From positions 27,900,001 through 27,964,000 of the forward strand of contig OZ231128.1 in NCBI GenBank assembly GCA_965153355.1: DNA of 64,000 nt, given 5' to 3'. The notes below the pieces were generated by a model. That model made no database searches, was not told the origin of the DNA, and saw nothing but the letters and a program-made list of their open reading frames with translations. Position numbers and translations under genes: made by a program. Every line of letters begins with the position of its first letter. Position 1 is the first letter of the stretch. Origin of the DNA: Flaccisagitta enflata. Lineage: Eukaryota; Chaetognatha; Sagittoidea; Aphragmophora. Shown here piece after piece: positions 14,065 to 26,505 of this stretch.

Positions 14065-14656
14065 CTATCTTGGAAAAAAGTTTGTCGGCGAATGAGGAAT
14101 TTGCTATTGAGATGACAAAAAAATATAATCAAATTACCAAATAGTTACATGACTGATACATTGGAACATCTCCTAAGACATCATTTCACAGCTTTTTATG
14201 GCTGGGAAAGCTGTCACAAAGCCATGGAAGGCATTAGAGCTTCACAGGTTTTCAGAGTTTCATTATGATAATTTCAAGCCTGCTATAAATGTATATCTAG
14301 TCTTATATTTGTGTAACTTATACACTATTCCTTATCTAGTTGTGACTTGAACTGTTTATGAGCAAGCCAACAAGTATATCTGTCTGAAATTGGGGTTGTG
14401 CTGCTATTCAGATGAAAGCATTGGACTTTACAAGACTATGAAGTTTTTCTCTAAAAAAAGAAAAATCAGAATGCCATATTTTTGCCATTTACCTGTAGTA
14501 GTGATAATTTTTTTTTGCTCTCATTTCTAAATGGTTTGAGCTATGTAATTGGGGTTGGTGGCATTTGAAAGAAAACTCGATGTAGTTTTACAATCTCACC
14601 AATTTTGAAGCAGTTATGTACAGTTAAGCTCGCCGACAAACTTATTTCCTAGGTAG
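14065..14656. mobile_element. 592-bp MITE with TA target duplication
   Basis: Termini CTATCTTGG..AAGTTTGTCGGCGA and the inverse TCGCCGACAAACTT..CCTAGGTAG, about 28 bp with few mismatches, flanked by TA (14063-14064, 14657-14658). No ORF; probably Tc1/mariner-type. Confidence 0.72.
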
Positions 14657-14854
14657 TAATATAAATCGCGTCATTCACCTGCGATTAGGCAAAGTATTAT
14701 TTTTTTTTCTGTAAAAAGAGAGAAAGAAACCAACATATACAAAAGGAATTTCAACGATGTATTATCAGTTCGAGCCTCACTCACGAGTGAAGGGCAGATG
14801 CACGTAGGAGGACGGACCATCAGAGACATCGTTTAGTCTCATAGAACATTAAAA

Positions 14855-15032
14855 AACAAGGTCGGATACACAGCTACCAAAGTCGCGTGCGGCTGGGCAG
14901 GAGCATTGATAAAAAAAACTTATCAAGCATTGTGGTAGGAGCAGTAATGCAGAAACTGCCCTTTGACGCCAAAAAGCTAAGCGTTACCGATGGACCGATG
15001 TAGTAAGTTATAGAGTCGCGGGCGCGCGACTG
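14855..15032 (+). repeat. Family B element
   Basis: AACAAGGTCGGATACACAGC start, AGTCGCGTGCGG, two GGAGCA motifs, and an AGTCGCG-GGCG-CGCGACT terminal hairpin. Confidence 0.75.
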
Positions 15033-15514
15033 AAAAGGGAGGGGGCAGAGAGAGAGAGAGGAGTGAATGTGAAAGAATCTTGACAGAATTTTTTATTGTT
15101 TCACCTGTCAAGTACCGAAAATGAAACTTAAAGGTCATTTATTCAAAATTTCTCTCTCAGAATTTGATAACGCTGACTCATCCACACCCACTCAATTACT
15201 TGCCAAGCCTTAAAATCCAGACAGTCGCGCGAATCTCGCTCGCCCGAAATGATTCGATCGATTTTGATCATCGCTCTCCCTAATCTGTCGAGATTGAAAC
15301 GCCTTGATTAGATGGAAAACGATTGGAAATTATCCTAAATTAATGGCAGGCAGAATAAAAATCGAGGAGAAACTATCAATTTGTGACGACTGAAACCGTG
15401 AAGCGAGGCTACTTCCTCAGAGGCGTTATGAGAATAAATTCAACTCCTTTTGAAAAAGAGCCAAACATTCTTGTCATGATCATTTGAATTTTGGATCAAC
15501 AAAGCACTACAAAA

Positions 15515-15660
15515 AGAGGCCACGCTACGGCACGCCATACCTCGCCACGACCCGGTACGCTAAAACAAGGCACACTTAAACAGAGCGCGCCACGCTTCGT
15601 TTTATCTTTCGCCTTACACCACGCCACGCAACATCACGTAACGCCACGATCTAGAGCGCC
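15515..15660. repeat. Low-complexity ACGCCACGC-rich stretch
   Basis: Irregular repetition of CACGCCACG-like words just upstream of the TNFR-like start codon; probably 5' UTR or promoter sequence. Confidence 0.5.
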
Positions 15661-15694
15661 AAGCCCATCTGTTCCCAACTTGTTGCCGAGAACT

Positions 15695-15938
15695 ATGGAA
15701 ATCATTAAGGCTGTTTTCGCGATAACCTTTACGGTGTTTTCGACGCAGGCATACGGAAAAAGTGAAGAATCTAAGCCACCCTCGTCAGTTCTCCGTCAGC
15801 AGTCGTTAAACGAACTAAGCCAAGCGTGTCCCTTGTCTGAATATTACGATGACGAAACCCTAGCGTGTGAACCATGCTACAACATCTGCGATCGCAATCA
15901 TCCTTCGCCTTTCTGTATGGAAGAACCAAGCTGCCATG
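15695..15938 (+). CDS. First coding exon of a secreted or membrane TNF-receptor-like protein
   Basis: Seen: the ATG at 15695 opens a hydrophobic leader (MEIIKAVFAITFTVFSTQAYG, split MEIIKAVFAI / TFTVFSTQAYG) typical of a signal peptide. A Ser/Pro-rich linker follows, then a cysteine-rich block ACPLSEYYDDETLACEPCYN-ICDRN with further Cys at about residues 73 and 79. The spacing C..YYD.....C.PC..IC resembles the single CRD of BCMA, TACI and Drosophila Grindelwald (family knowledge), which bind TNF-type ligands. The exon ends before GTAGGT at 15939 in phase 1, usual for extracellular modules. The upstream frame is open but lacks an ATG, so I start at the leader. The transmembrane and cytoplasmic parts are not identified. 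A short cysteine-rich secreted peptide is the alternative. Confidence 0.6.
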
Positions 15939-16201
15939 GTAGGTGATCAGTGATCAGTGATTGATGAGATCATCGATTAATTGCTTAAATTGATAAGAAT
16001 AGAAGTTGATATAAATGGAAATAATGAAATAAAAAAAATGTGTAAAAAATAATGAGTATTTTTAAGCTAATCCTTTACTTTTTGAAATTGTGTGATCTAA
16101 AAGACAGACCAGGGTGACTGGGATCGTCCTTTGAGTTCACAATTGCATGGTAGAATAATCTGTCTGTAGTAATATGTTTTTCCACATGATTTTCGTTTTA
16201 G

Positions 16202-16315
16202 GTTTTTGGAATTGTAGCTTGTATTCAAACTGCGACGTGACGTGTGACTCGCCCACAACAGCTTGCCATCGCCAACTTGTTTTTATCTTTTTACAATCTT
16301 TGCTTTTGTATTATG
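16202..16315 (+). CDS. Possible second exon of the TNFR-like gene
   Basis: After a TTTTCGTTTTAG acceptor, phase 1 joining continues the frame with five Cys in 19 residues (FWNCSLYSNCDVTCDSPTTA then CHR), then a hydrophobic QLVFIFLQSLLLYY stretch. The 3' limit is unclear: at 16316 an inserted element begins. Ignoring the insertion, a stop follows four codons later. Supported only by phase and cysteine content. Confidence 0.35.
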
Positions 16316-16450
16316 GGGTGTATCTCCTAATGGCGAAAACGCCTAATGGCGAAAATATCTTCATCAGAAATTGGCCTAATGTAGAAAATATTTTTTTCAC
16401 TATTAAGCCAATTTCAAGGTGAAAATTTTTATCTAAATGTGGCCTGATGC

Positions 16451-16499
<49 letters not shown>

Positions 16500-17121
16500 G
16501 AGAGACAGACAGACAGACAAGGATGAACAAATAAAAAAAAGATGACAGAGACAAAGAAAAACAAGAAAAGATTAAGAGAGAAAACAGGATAAGGCAAAGA
16601 TACAAATAGAGGGAAAAACAAAAAAATATGCATAAGAGATATAAATGAGAAGGAAAAACTGGTTTTGGTTGATTTTAAGTGTTTTTGTTGCTCGATGAAG
16701 TGTTGTTTTTCTTTATAGATTAGTTTTTGAAAATAAAAAAAAAATTAAGAAATGATATTGCATAAATATTTCAAATTAACAAAATAGTTATGATTTTTTA
16801 AAAATTGATGAAAGGGCAATGTAAGTTTTGTTAGTAACAATGATTTCATGAATATATAAAAATAACAAAAGTGGATACAAGGCTACCCCTGTAGAGGCAA
16901 TGATAAAAAAGGCATTTTTGCTCTCTCTTTCTCTCTCTCTCTCTCTCCCTTGCCTTTCTCCCTATTTTTTTTCTAAGTTAGGCGCATAGATTTGTTGTAT
17001 CCAAGTCATAACTTTTCATTCAAAATTGGCTTAATGGAGAAAAAAAATTTTTCACCATCAGGCCAAAATTAATTTTCGAAATTAGGCCACAGGAAAATTT
17101 TCGAGGACAGGCGCTTCCCCC
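16316..17121. mobile_element. 806-bp element with 8-bp target duplication GTATTATG
   Basis: GTATTATG occurs at 16308-16315 and 17122-17129. The element starts GGGTGTATCTCCTAATGGCG and ends with a diverged inverse (CGAGGACAGGCGCTTCCCCC). CTAATGGCGAAAA-type words recur in both arms in inverted order. The middle holds (AG)n at 16452-16503. TSD length and GGG termini would suit Merlin-like or hAT-like transposition; not assigned. Confidence 0.6.
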
Positions 17122-17213
17122 GTATTATGGATTCAGCGAATAAACAAATGTTTACCCCATTTGTTTTTTATTTAGCACACGCAGTTATTGAAATAAACGG
17201 AGAAGAAACACTA

Positions 17214-17216
<3 letters not shown>

Positions 17217-17266
<50 letters not shown>
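17217..17266. repeat. (AG)n microsatellite
   Basis: AG dinucleotide tract of about 50 bp. Confidence 0.95.
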
Positions 17267-17270
<4 letters not shown>

Positions 17271-17427
17271 GCACACGCACACGTGGCTCATCTAGGAGAG
17301 TCCATTAGAGCTTCTATCCAAATGTTATGGTTACTGATCGTTTTTCAATAAGCCTGGATTTTTCTCTGTCTCTGTCAAAACAACAACTAGCGCAAGGACA
17401 TTGCAGAGCCAGAGGAAGACCCGGGAA

Positions 17428-17429
<2 letters not shown>

Positions 17430-17469
<40 letters not shown>

Positions 17470-17540
17470 CAGACAGACAGACATTTAGACATTCAGACAG
17501 ACAGTCAGATAGACAGACAGACAGACAGACAGTCAGACCT
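17430..17540. repeat. (AG)n then (ACAG)n microsatellites
   Basis: AG tract to 17467 followed by ACAG/AGAC units with interruptions. Confidence 0.93.
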
Positions 17541-17599
17541 GGACGGAATGATATTAATAGACAGAGAAAATACAGGCAATGAAAGGGACGCACTCAGCT

Positions 17600-18866
17600 G
17601 AGGTAGAGAGACATAGACAAAGTAAGGCGGATAAGACTTCAGGTAGAAAGATTGACGCAGAAAAAAAAAAGACATACAAACAAACAGACAGACAGTCGAA
17701 CAGTCAGAGAGATATCAAGAGGGCAGAGGGTTGACATCTACTCGCGCCAGCTTCTGAAAGCATCTGCGACGTGGAATCCGCAATTTTGCTGCGCCACATG
17801 AACCCAAACACGATTCGGACTCCGCAGAAATCAATCCTTTATTTATTTTCTCTTCTTCCTCTATTTTTGAGTCCTCTTTTGTCCAAAGATACGCGCGGAG
17901 AATTCCAAGGCCGGTTAAGGGAAGCTAGAAGTCGATGCGCCATGTGTTATATGGATTATGGAGTATGGGGGAGTCTTCTTACAAATCCTTTTTGTTGGGC
18001 AAATAAGTGAATCCCCCCTTCCACAACTTCTGAAATAAATCAAACATGACAAAGCATTACAATTTACGATGCAGGACCAAACAGTGCCCAGCAAATAACT
18101 AATATATTGACTATAAAACTGATTGTATCAACTTGGGCCAAGTTTGTTTCACAAAAAGAAAGCGGAACAATGTCTTTTCCTGCATGGGATTGAAATGTTT
18201 ACATGAAGTTTGATTCAAAGTTAAGTAAATGGATATGTCGCTTAATAACAAGTGACGCGGAGCAACAATGGTCGCAAACGGCACCGGGGGTATTGCATAT
18301 TATAATTGTTCAACATTTGTATTATTTCTATAAAAAAGAATTGGTATTGGTGTTATTATCTGAAAGGTACAACATGTTTATATACGATACATAAGTTTTG
18401 ACTGCGGCATACAGAAACAGGCGTTATCCGTATGAGGTTTATTGTACACGCGAATATTTGCTTCCAATAACCGGATGTCATTGGGCAGCATCGCCTCCTC
18501 TGCCACAACCCCGACATTTGATACAGTTGGTCGTAAAACGCGCCCGCATGAGCAACAAGGGCCAATAAAACCCGATACACGAAGAATAAACCGAAGACAG
18601 GACGATCTAATAAAGAACGATGAAACGAGAAAATAGGCTGAGGTAGAAACACAAATTGGCAGTTGAATGGATTTATGGCAAATATAATTGTCCCATGTTC
18701 AATGTACAGAGTCTTGGAATTGTTAAAACGGAAGAGAGGGAGAGAGAGAGATTAAAGAACGAAGACTACAATTTAGTGACAGTTTCAATTGAACTCTTAA
18801 GTTTCAAAAAAGACTCCACGTTAAACAGTCATCGCATTCCATACTCGAATACCTTCAGCAAATATA
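17600..18866. other. Interval without recognised genes
   Basis: No domain signature or convincing splice-bounded exon on either strand. A B-like scrap (AACAAGGGCC..CCCGATACAC) occurs near 18555. Confidence 0.5.
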
Positions 18867-19043
18867 CAGCTTAACCCCGATGGACCCGCTTTTAACAGAA
18901 TTGCACCTAAAGCAGATACTATTTCTTCGTCCCTTGAACCCATTTTCTTTTATTTCCTGTATTGGCTTCAATAGAATTCCGCCTATAACAAATAAAAATC
19001 CTTAATCCCCTGAAATCCGTTAAAGATTAAATCCATTTAATTG
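18867..19043. mobile_element. Pogo/Tigger-type MITE, decayed
   Basis: CAGCTTAACCCCGATGGACC at the left, preceded by TA (18865-18866); the right end CCTGAAATCCGTTA..AATTG is diverged and followed by TA. Same family as 41097, 43448, 59025 and 59858. Confidence 0.55.
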
Positions 19044-19698
19044 TATTGAAAACCGCCACCATTCAAAGCGCTATCTGCACACATTTTCTTTTGCTTACGT
19101 TCCTACTTACATCCATTTTATGCTATCATGTGATTGTGATACGGCAAAGTGGGACAAAACTGCGAAGTGGTTCCGCGGTCTTCATTTAACTTACTACGAG
19201 GGGGGAAATGAGAATCTGCGTGATTATTTTCTGTCTGCTTTTTCCCAGTCCGTGGGACTCACTCCTTCCCGTTGAAAATCGCAGGGAAAAGTGAACAGTC
19301 TAGTGGCTGAGAAGGCGTTAGCAATTAGTTCGAAACTAAGCTGTAAATCTCGTCTGAAAGGTTGAGAGCCATTTCTGTCCCATCTCAACGACTTTTTTCT
19401 TCAGTAAGTATTGCCTTACTTGGGCAACGTCGTTCCACACGAATGTCTTTTCGGCTTTTGTATCTCACTGCTTAGGCTGAGTCTCTCCTTCTCTCCTTTA
19501 TTATGTTTCCTTATCCGTAGTTTGCCAATACCCAGATACCGAAATGAAGGTATGTGGTGAAAAATGATGATTAGAAGTAAGCTTTTCAAGAGAGCTTCAA
19601 TAACGCTTGAGAAAGTTCCAAAAATTTTCTGGTAAGAGCAGAAAAAATCGACTCCACTCCAAAAGTCATATGGACGTCATATGGACCGTTGCTCTATC

Positions 19699-20295
19699 TT
19701 TTGGCCGTGGCCCTGAAGGGTCGCTGACCTATGCTGTCACACATATGCGGCATTCGCTCCCTCTTCCTCTTCTTTTCCTTCTCCTTCTCTGCTCTTTCCC
19801 CCAAACTCAAATCCTAGCCTCAAGGCTTAAATACCAGACTCAAATCTCAGCTTCAAGGCCCAGGTCCTAGCTTTGAGGCCCAAATCCCAGTCTTGAGGCC
19901 CAAATCCATGCTTCAAGGCCCAAATCTCAGCCCTGAGGCCCAAATCCCAGTCTTTAGGCCTAAATCTCAGTCTTGAGGCCCAAATCCCAGCTTTGAGGCT
20001 CAAATTCTAGGTTTAAGGCTTTGAGACCAGCCTTGGGGCCCAAATCCGAGCCTCCAGGCCCAAATCCCAGCCTAGAGACCCAAATCCTAGCCTAGAGACC
20101 CAAAACCAGCCTTGAGGCCCAAATCTTGGCCCAAAGCCCCAAATTCAAATTGCTAGTAGAAAACTCCCTATGTGAGAAAGCATAGGCCATCAACTCCTTC
20201 AGTGCCGCTGCCCTGTGCCGTCCCTCAACTTCAAGCACAACCTAATTATGCAGGGCACCAGTAACGATGACCATCTAACGCTTTTGCGACTATTT
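19699..20295 (-). repeat. Family A element
   Basis: Reverse orientation. Left end GGCCGTGGCCCTGAAGGGTC; core of about 20-bp units (CTTGAGGCCCAAATCCCAGT); right end AGGGCACCAG..CCATCTAACGCTTTTGCGAC. The 19044-19698 flank shows nothing recognisable. Confidence 0.85.
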
Positions 20296-20954
20296 CTCTT
20301 CTCAGTGTAATTAGAATTAGGTAAATGGGCTCTGATGGGTTAATGACGGCGAACATGAGTTATTTGCTTAAAATTCTGCAGATGTTGTTAACATTGGGCC
20401 AAATGCGTAACGGAAAAACAAATTTGCGATGTTCTGGTTGAGAAAGATAATTTGACAGCCATTCTCTTCACGCAATTTGAATGAATACTCATTCGTTGGA
20501 TCATTACTCAATCGCTTGCTAGGCGACTCTAAAAGAAGTTATGCTTTTAGGCGTGTCGTATAACGAGCAAACCCGTACTTTGACTTTTGTTTTTCTAGCG
20601 GCTTATCACTGGGAGCAGGCTTTGGGCTAGAGTTTGGGTTAGGGAAAGGGTTACGGTATGGGGCCCATACTATGGGCTATCTATAGGTTGAGGGTTAGGG
20701 AAAGGGGAAGGGATATGCTGGGTCCAACGTTTGTCCCATTCAGCTGTGATTAATGGTTTGACTAAGTATCGGGAGTGTCGGGGAAACCGAGGGTCAAGTG
20801 TAGGGTTCTTCCGCGTCATAGCTCCTGGCCTCCTGCCCACCCACAGGCGACTGATTATGGGTCCGGTATCGCGACTTGTGAGCTTGTAATCAATAAATGA
20901 AATCCGTATCTTCTGCAGGTCGTCAGGGCTTAACAAGCAAAAGCTATTTGTTTT

Positions 20955-21316
20955 TTAGTCGCGTGCACGCGACTCTACAACCCGCTTTGTCGGTCCGTCC
21001 GTCGGTCCGTCCGTCGGTCCGTCCGTCCGTCACACTTTACTTTTTTGTACTATAACGTCAACTCTTAGGTCATTTTAAGTCATTTTAAGTCATTTATAGT
21101 TATTCTAAGTCATTTTGAGTCAGTCTAAGTCATTTTAAGTCATTTTAAGCCATTTTAAGTTATTTTAAGTTATTTTTGGTTTTTTGTTTTTTTAGTCATT
21201 TTAAGTCAATTTTGGTCATTTTAGGTCATTCTAAGTCATTGAAAGTCATTCTAAGTCATTCTAAGTCACTCTTCGTCTGTAAGTCTCGCACGCGACTTAT
21301 AGGTGTTGGCCTTGTT
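20955..21316 (-). repeat. Family B element, long form with a 10-bp tandem core
   Basis: Hairpin AGTCGCGTGCACGCGACT at the left, (GGTCCGTCC)-type tract, then about 20 imperfect TCATTTTAAG units (21060-21275), ending GGCCTTGTT. The same core type appears in the copy at 44481-45019. Confidence 0.85.
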
Positions 21317-21964
21317 TTAGTTGTTTTTAAATTTTGAGTCTTCCGTTTTTCTATTCATGATTTTGAAAACCAAGAAGGCTGAAAAAAAAACTAAGGGAAG
21401 AATACAATTTTGAACATCCATGAATATTCATTGTATTAACATACTAATTTCCTCTCAGTAGCGGTTAGGCTTCGCGTATCTCACCTCTTATGTATGTTAC
21501 TCTCTCTAGTTAACTCTATCTCATTTACTCTTTAGAAATTTCCGTTTCTTTCTCGGGCTCTGTCTTTCCTTTGTGTCTGTTTCGCATACTTTTCTGTCTT
21601 TTATCTGTCTAAGTTGCTGTCTTTTGACTTTTGTCCTCTATATTTTTGTCTCTGTCTTTCTCATTCTGTTTTTCCGTTTTGTGTGTGTGTGTGTGTGTGT
21701 GTATCATTGGGGAAAAGCTCCTTCACTCGTTGCCTAGATAACCCTCTTATTCACTAGCTATTAGGATCATCTCAGTTTTTTTTAATGTGTTGTTTTTTCC
21801 AAAACGAAAAAGAGAAAAATTTAAACCGTCGTCTTAGTGGAAGAGAACAATATGCTGATCTGGAATCTTTAATGTGAGCTCAACGAGGCAAGTATTTCTA
21901 TTTTTAAGATGCCAGGACTTTAAATGAAAAAAGGAAATTGTTCAAAATTATAAATTTTTGCTGA
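21317..21964. other. Interval without recognised genes
   Basis: A/T- and pyrimidine-rich sequence with a short (GT)n at 21680-21702; nothing else seen. Confidence 0.5.
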
Positions 21965-22155
<191 letters not shown>

Positions 22156-23004
22156 TTCACGACGACTCTTTTTACCTTAATTTACATTCTCGTCATACAA
22201 GCTGCTCACTTCCGCTTGGCTTTAGGCTACGACTCCGTCGTTCTTTACCTGACACAAGATTGCGATGATGGTGGTCTAAGGCAGGAAGCAGGATAAAAGC
22301 GCATCAGTGGTTTACTGTTCGATCGCAGAATATAATACCTTTGCTTTTTTTCTCTGAGGTGGGTAGGCGGGAGTCGGCGATGAGGATGAAACAAGTGACG
22401 CGGGTCGCAAATTCAAGACCGATTTACATGAAACTGTACAAAAATTGTAATTTTTTTACTTTTTGCATCATTCATAAGACGGCGAATTTTCGAAGGAAAA
22501 TAAAGTATTTCACCATACTTTTTGCATCATTATCAGGACAATAATAAAGCTGAAATGCTTTTAGTAGACCAATTGTCTCATATTCTGACCAAAAAAGTAA
22601 TTTGAACTATGCAATTCACATGAAAACAAGCAGGAAAATGATGATTTTTGAGAAATTCTGCTTACACTTTTTTTTTTTAATGTTCTGTGGTCTAAATTCT
22701 AAGAATGCCATGCAGAGGGAAATTTTGCATTTCTCTGTAATCGATTTGAGAAGAGAACTATGTTCTTTGTTTTTTTATTTTTTTATTTTCTATGCAAATT
22801 TAGAATTTAGACCAGCCCCCTGTCAGTGACCAAAAGTGAAAAAAATAAAAAATTTTAATAAATTTTCTTTAGAAACATTGGCTAAGCTTGATTTTTCTTG
22901 CTAAATAAATGCAAATTTTTCTTTTAAATATTATGTCTGAGCTATCTGAATCACTATCATTCACTTGTTTTTTCAATTTTATTCATTCATAATTTTCATT
23001 TTGA

Positions 23005-23315
23005 CAGTCAGTGGACAAAACACTATAGGTATATATATCATACCGTTGGTTCTGATTCAAAATACTGCTTATAAACAAAATACTGTATGCAACAACCAGT
23101 TGCTCAAATTACAGCCGGCTGTAACAAACAAAATGTTGTACGCAACAACTGGTTGTAAGAATTACAGCCGGCTGTAATGCTCCAATTTTGTAATATTACA
23201 GCCGGGTGTAATTTCAACAGCTAGTTGTTGCATACAACATTTTGTTTATTATCAGTATGTTGTTTCAAAGTCAACCGTATGATATATATACCTATAGTGT
23301 TATGTCCACTGACTG
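23005..23315. mobile_element. 311-bp palindromic MITE
   Basis: About 45-bp inverted termini (CAGTCAGTGGACA, then ACTATAGGTATATATATCAT) at both ends, flanked by TTGA (23001-23004, 23316-23319). The interior carries three copies of TTACAGCCGGCTGTAA and matching GCAACAACnnGTTG motifs. No ORF. 22153-23000 has nothing recognised. Confidence 0.75.
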
Positions 23316-23952
23316 TTGACCCTCTTTGAAACACAAATGTTGCCTTTGGGGGGACGCTGTCATAGATAGAATCTTCCATGTAAAGGTTTTTTCTTATTTC
23401 TCAAAGCGAAAGAAATTCAGCAGAATTTTTCTCTTTTTTAACTGTTTTTTTTTTAAACATTTTTGACTTTTCAACCTAAAATCATTCCTAATTCAAGTCC
23501 GACTTGATTTTCTTGACCATAGACGTGGTGGACGTGTCGTCCTCTACATCGTTGATCGGCAGGGGCAAAATTTTGTTTCCTGAAGAAACGATGTCAATGA
23601 CATCAGTCACATTTCTTGAGCTGCCTGTGGGGTCGTTTCATCTAGCCTTACTTATGAGGTCTTTTATATTTGTCATCCCATGACCATGAGGCGACAGAAC
23701 AAATGCATACAAAACAAAAGACTACTGATCTACGTTGGAATGCAAGACTCAGCAAGAGTCTAATGGTAGAGTTGGGGTGGATGGATAATGAAGTATGAAT
23801 TTTTTCTGAGCAGAGTGAAAAATTTCGCCGAGAAAGTTATCAATTATACATGAATGGGTGAAATGGTGGGCGGAAATCAAGGGCGTGATCGCGTGACATG
23901 ATGTGCAGGCGAGGCAAACAAAGAGAAAACAGTGAAAACAGACGTAGGGAGA

Positions 23953-24100
23953 AACAAGGCCCGATACACGGGAAGACAGTCGCGGACGGTTGGGCAGGGG
24001 CCATCATGCAAAAACCGCTCGAAATTCCGAAATATTTGTTTTCGACATATCGACGTACCGACCGACACGGCAAGGTGTAGAGTCACGTGGCCGCGACTAA
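23953..24100 (+). repeat. Family B element
   Basis: AACAAGGCCCGATACACGG to CGCGACTAA, with CCGACCGACACGGCAAGGTG before the hairpin AGTCACG-TGGC-CGCGACT. 23320-23950 shows only a B-like scrap (GGCAGGGGCAAA near 23560). Confidence 0.85.
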
Positions 24101-24110
24101 GAATATGCGA

Positions 24111-24682
24111 TACGCTGAGGAGAATACACTTTTTTTCATGCAGGGACCAAGAGGAGGGCCCAGATCTTTTTATTTTGATGTAACTAATGTATTCTGAAAA
24201 TTTCAGGACCATAGAGGTTCTTAACCATTCATCATATTGCACTTGAAAAATGACTTATCCTTAAGGGGGCCAAAATTTCAAAATCATTTTTCCTCAAATC
24301 TGATGCCAGATTCAGATTCCTTGTAAAAAATTATGTAAGATACTATATTTTCTATCTTCAAAATTTTGTTTTTAAGCTGAAAAAATGAAAAAAAAACCTC
24401 TAAAAAGACCCTGTCTTTTAAAAACCCTTATTTTTGGAGGTTTTTTGCATTTTTTCCTAAAAAACAAAATTTTAGTATCTACATATTTTACAAGAATCTG
24501 ACTCTGGCATCAGATTGAGAAAAATGATTTTTTAAAAAGCCATTTTTCAAGTGCAATATGATGAATGGTTAAGAACCTCTAACGTCCTGAAATTTTCAGA
24601 ATACATTAGTTACATCAAAATAAAAAAATCTAGGCCCTCCTCTTGGTCCCTGCATGAAAAAAAGTGTATTCTCCTCAGCGTA
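24111..24682. mobile_element. 572-bp foldback MITE with 6-bp target duplication ATGCGA
   Basis: TACGCTGAGGAGAATACAC at the left end and its inverse at the right; both arms continue for over 200 bp (GCAGGGACCAAGAGGAGGGC, AACCATTCATCATATTGCAC). ATGCGA at 24105-24110 and 24683-24688. It landed 10 bp after a B element. Confidence 0.8.
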
Positions 24683-25254
24683 ATGCGACGGGAGTGTAGA
24701 GCGATGTAGAGATAGAGATAGAGATAGAGATAGAGCCTGATGAGACTGGTGGCTGCGTAACTCACTTTTTCCATGGGTTGCGACGGAACGTTTCAGACTA
24801 CCCGTATATCACACGCCGTTCCATTCCTCCTCCAGCAGCGTCACCTCGCAGGGCATGATGAAATTGATACATTGATACATTGATACATCTGTCCGTTGCG
24901 TCGTAAGGCCCTCCGCTGTTCGGGTCACTGCCCCACTGGAAATTCTGTCCTGCAGGTCGTTTCATCGGACCGCACTCCGCATCTCATGATTTTCATGGGC
25001 AAATTCACGTGGTTGAGTTAGGAAGGAATTGACCGCGTTTTTTTTTCAAATGGTTTGACTGTGTCTCTTTGGTGAGATTGGCTTTTCGATGCGACTTGAT
25101 GCGTTGGTCGCAATGACGGTGAAATTGGTAAGATGTTCCTTGTCTTTGCGATTTTCATATCATTACGTTGTAACATCAGAATATCTATCTTGTGCGGTAA
25201 TGCGTTACCTTAGCTATTCCCGTGTAGATCTCTTACCTTCATCATAGCGCTTCC

Positions 25255-25760
25255 CCACCTACTCCTGTTGAGTTCTTTACGCCCTATCAATTTGCCCCCT
25301 GCACCCACTTCTATTCTGTTCACATTAACAATTCACCCCCTGCACCTACTCCTGAGTTTTTTCCTAGTACTATCAATGCGCCCCCTTCACTCGTGCATGT
25401 TGAAATCTTTTCACCCTATCAATTTACTCCCAGCACTCAATCCTGTTGAGTTCTTTTCACCCTAATAATAGTTTTTTTCATCCTGTCAATGCGCCCCCCC
25501 CCCTTATACCCGCTCCTGTTGAGTTCTGTTCAGCCTTCCAATATGCCTCCTGCATCCACTCTTATTGAGTTCTTTTCACCTAATTAATTAGCCCCCTGCA
25601 CCTACTCCTGTTCAGCACTTTTCACTTATCAATGCGCCCCTACAAACCCACTCCTGGTATATTCTTTTCACCCTATCGATGAACCTCTCGGCACCGGCTC
25701 CTGCCGGGTTCTGTTCCCCTTTCAATGGCAATGCGACCTCCTGCACCCACTCCTATTGAT
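25255..25760. repeat. Minisatellite of about 55-bp imperfect units
   Basis: About nine diverged units with consensus words GCCCCCTGCACC, ACTCCTGTTGAGTTCTTTTC and ACCCTATCAATG. The 24689-25254 flank shows only (GATAGA)n near 24712. Confidence 0.75.
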
Positions 25761-25916
25761 TTCACTTTGTGCTCCTTTTCAATTTTCTCGTAACTTTATC
25801 CACGTGAACCATCTTTTGACATCTCAGTTCCGGAAAAAAGATTTACCCTTCCCCTCCATTGTGAATCTCTGTCTCTCTCTCTGTCTCTCTCTGTCTCTCT
25901 CTCTCTGTCTCTCTCT

Positions 25917-26284
<368 letters not shown>

Positions 26285-26399
26285 CAAACCACCCTCGACC
26301 ACCTAGTTACCCAATTTCATTATCACTGTGGACTGGAAATCACCACTTTCCTGCGCTTACCTCCTCCCTCAACCACCTCACCACCCAATTTCACTATAT

Positions 26400-26505
26400 G
26401 TCGGATGGACAAACAGACAGACGGACATACGGATGGATGGACGGATGGATGGATGGACAGACAGACGGATGGAAGGATGGACAAACGGACCAATGGATGG
26501 ACATG
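26400..26505. repeat. (GGAC/GGAT)n microsatellite
   Basis: Imperfect 4-bp units GGAC, GGAT and AGAC. The unit type matches the tract inside B elements. Confidence 0.85.

Noticed and set aside
15491-15694. N-terminal extension of the TNFR-like exon
   Set aside because: Open but begins at TTG, is low-complexity, and would bury the signal peptide.
20630-20710. Telomere-like TTAGGG words
   Set aside because: Only a few scattered GGGTTAGGG-like words, not a tandem array.
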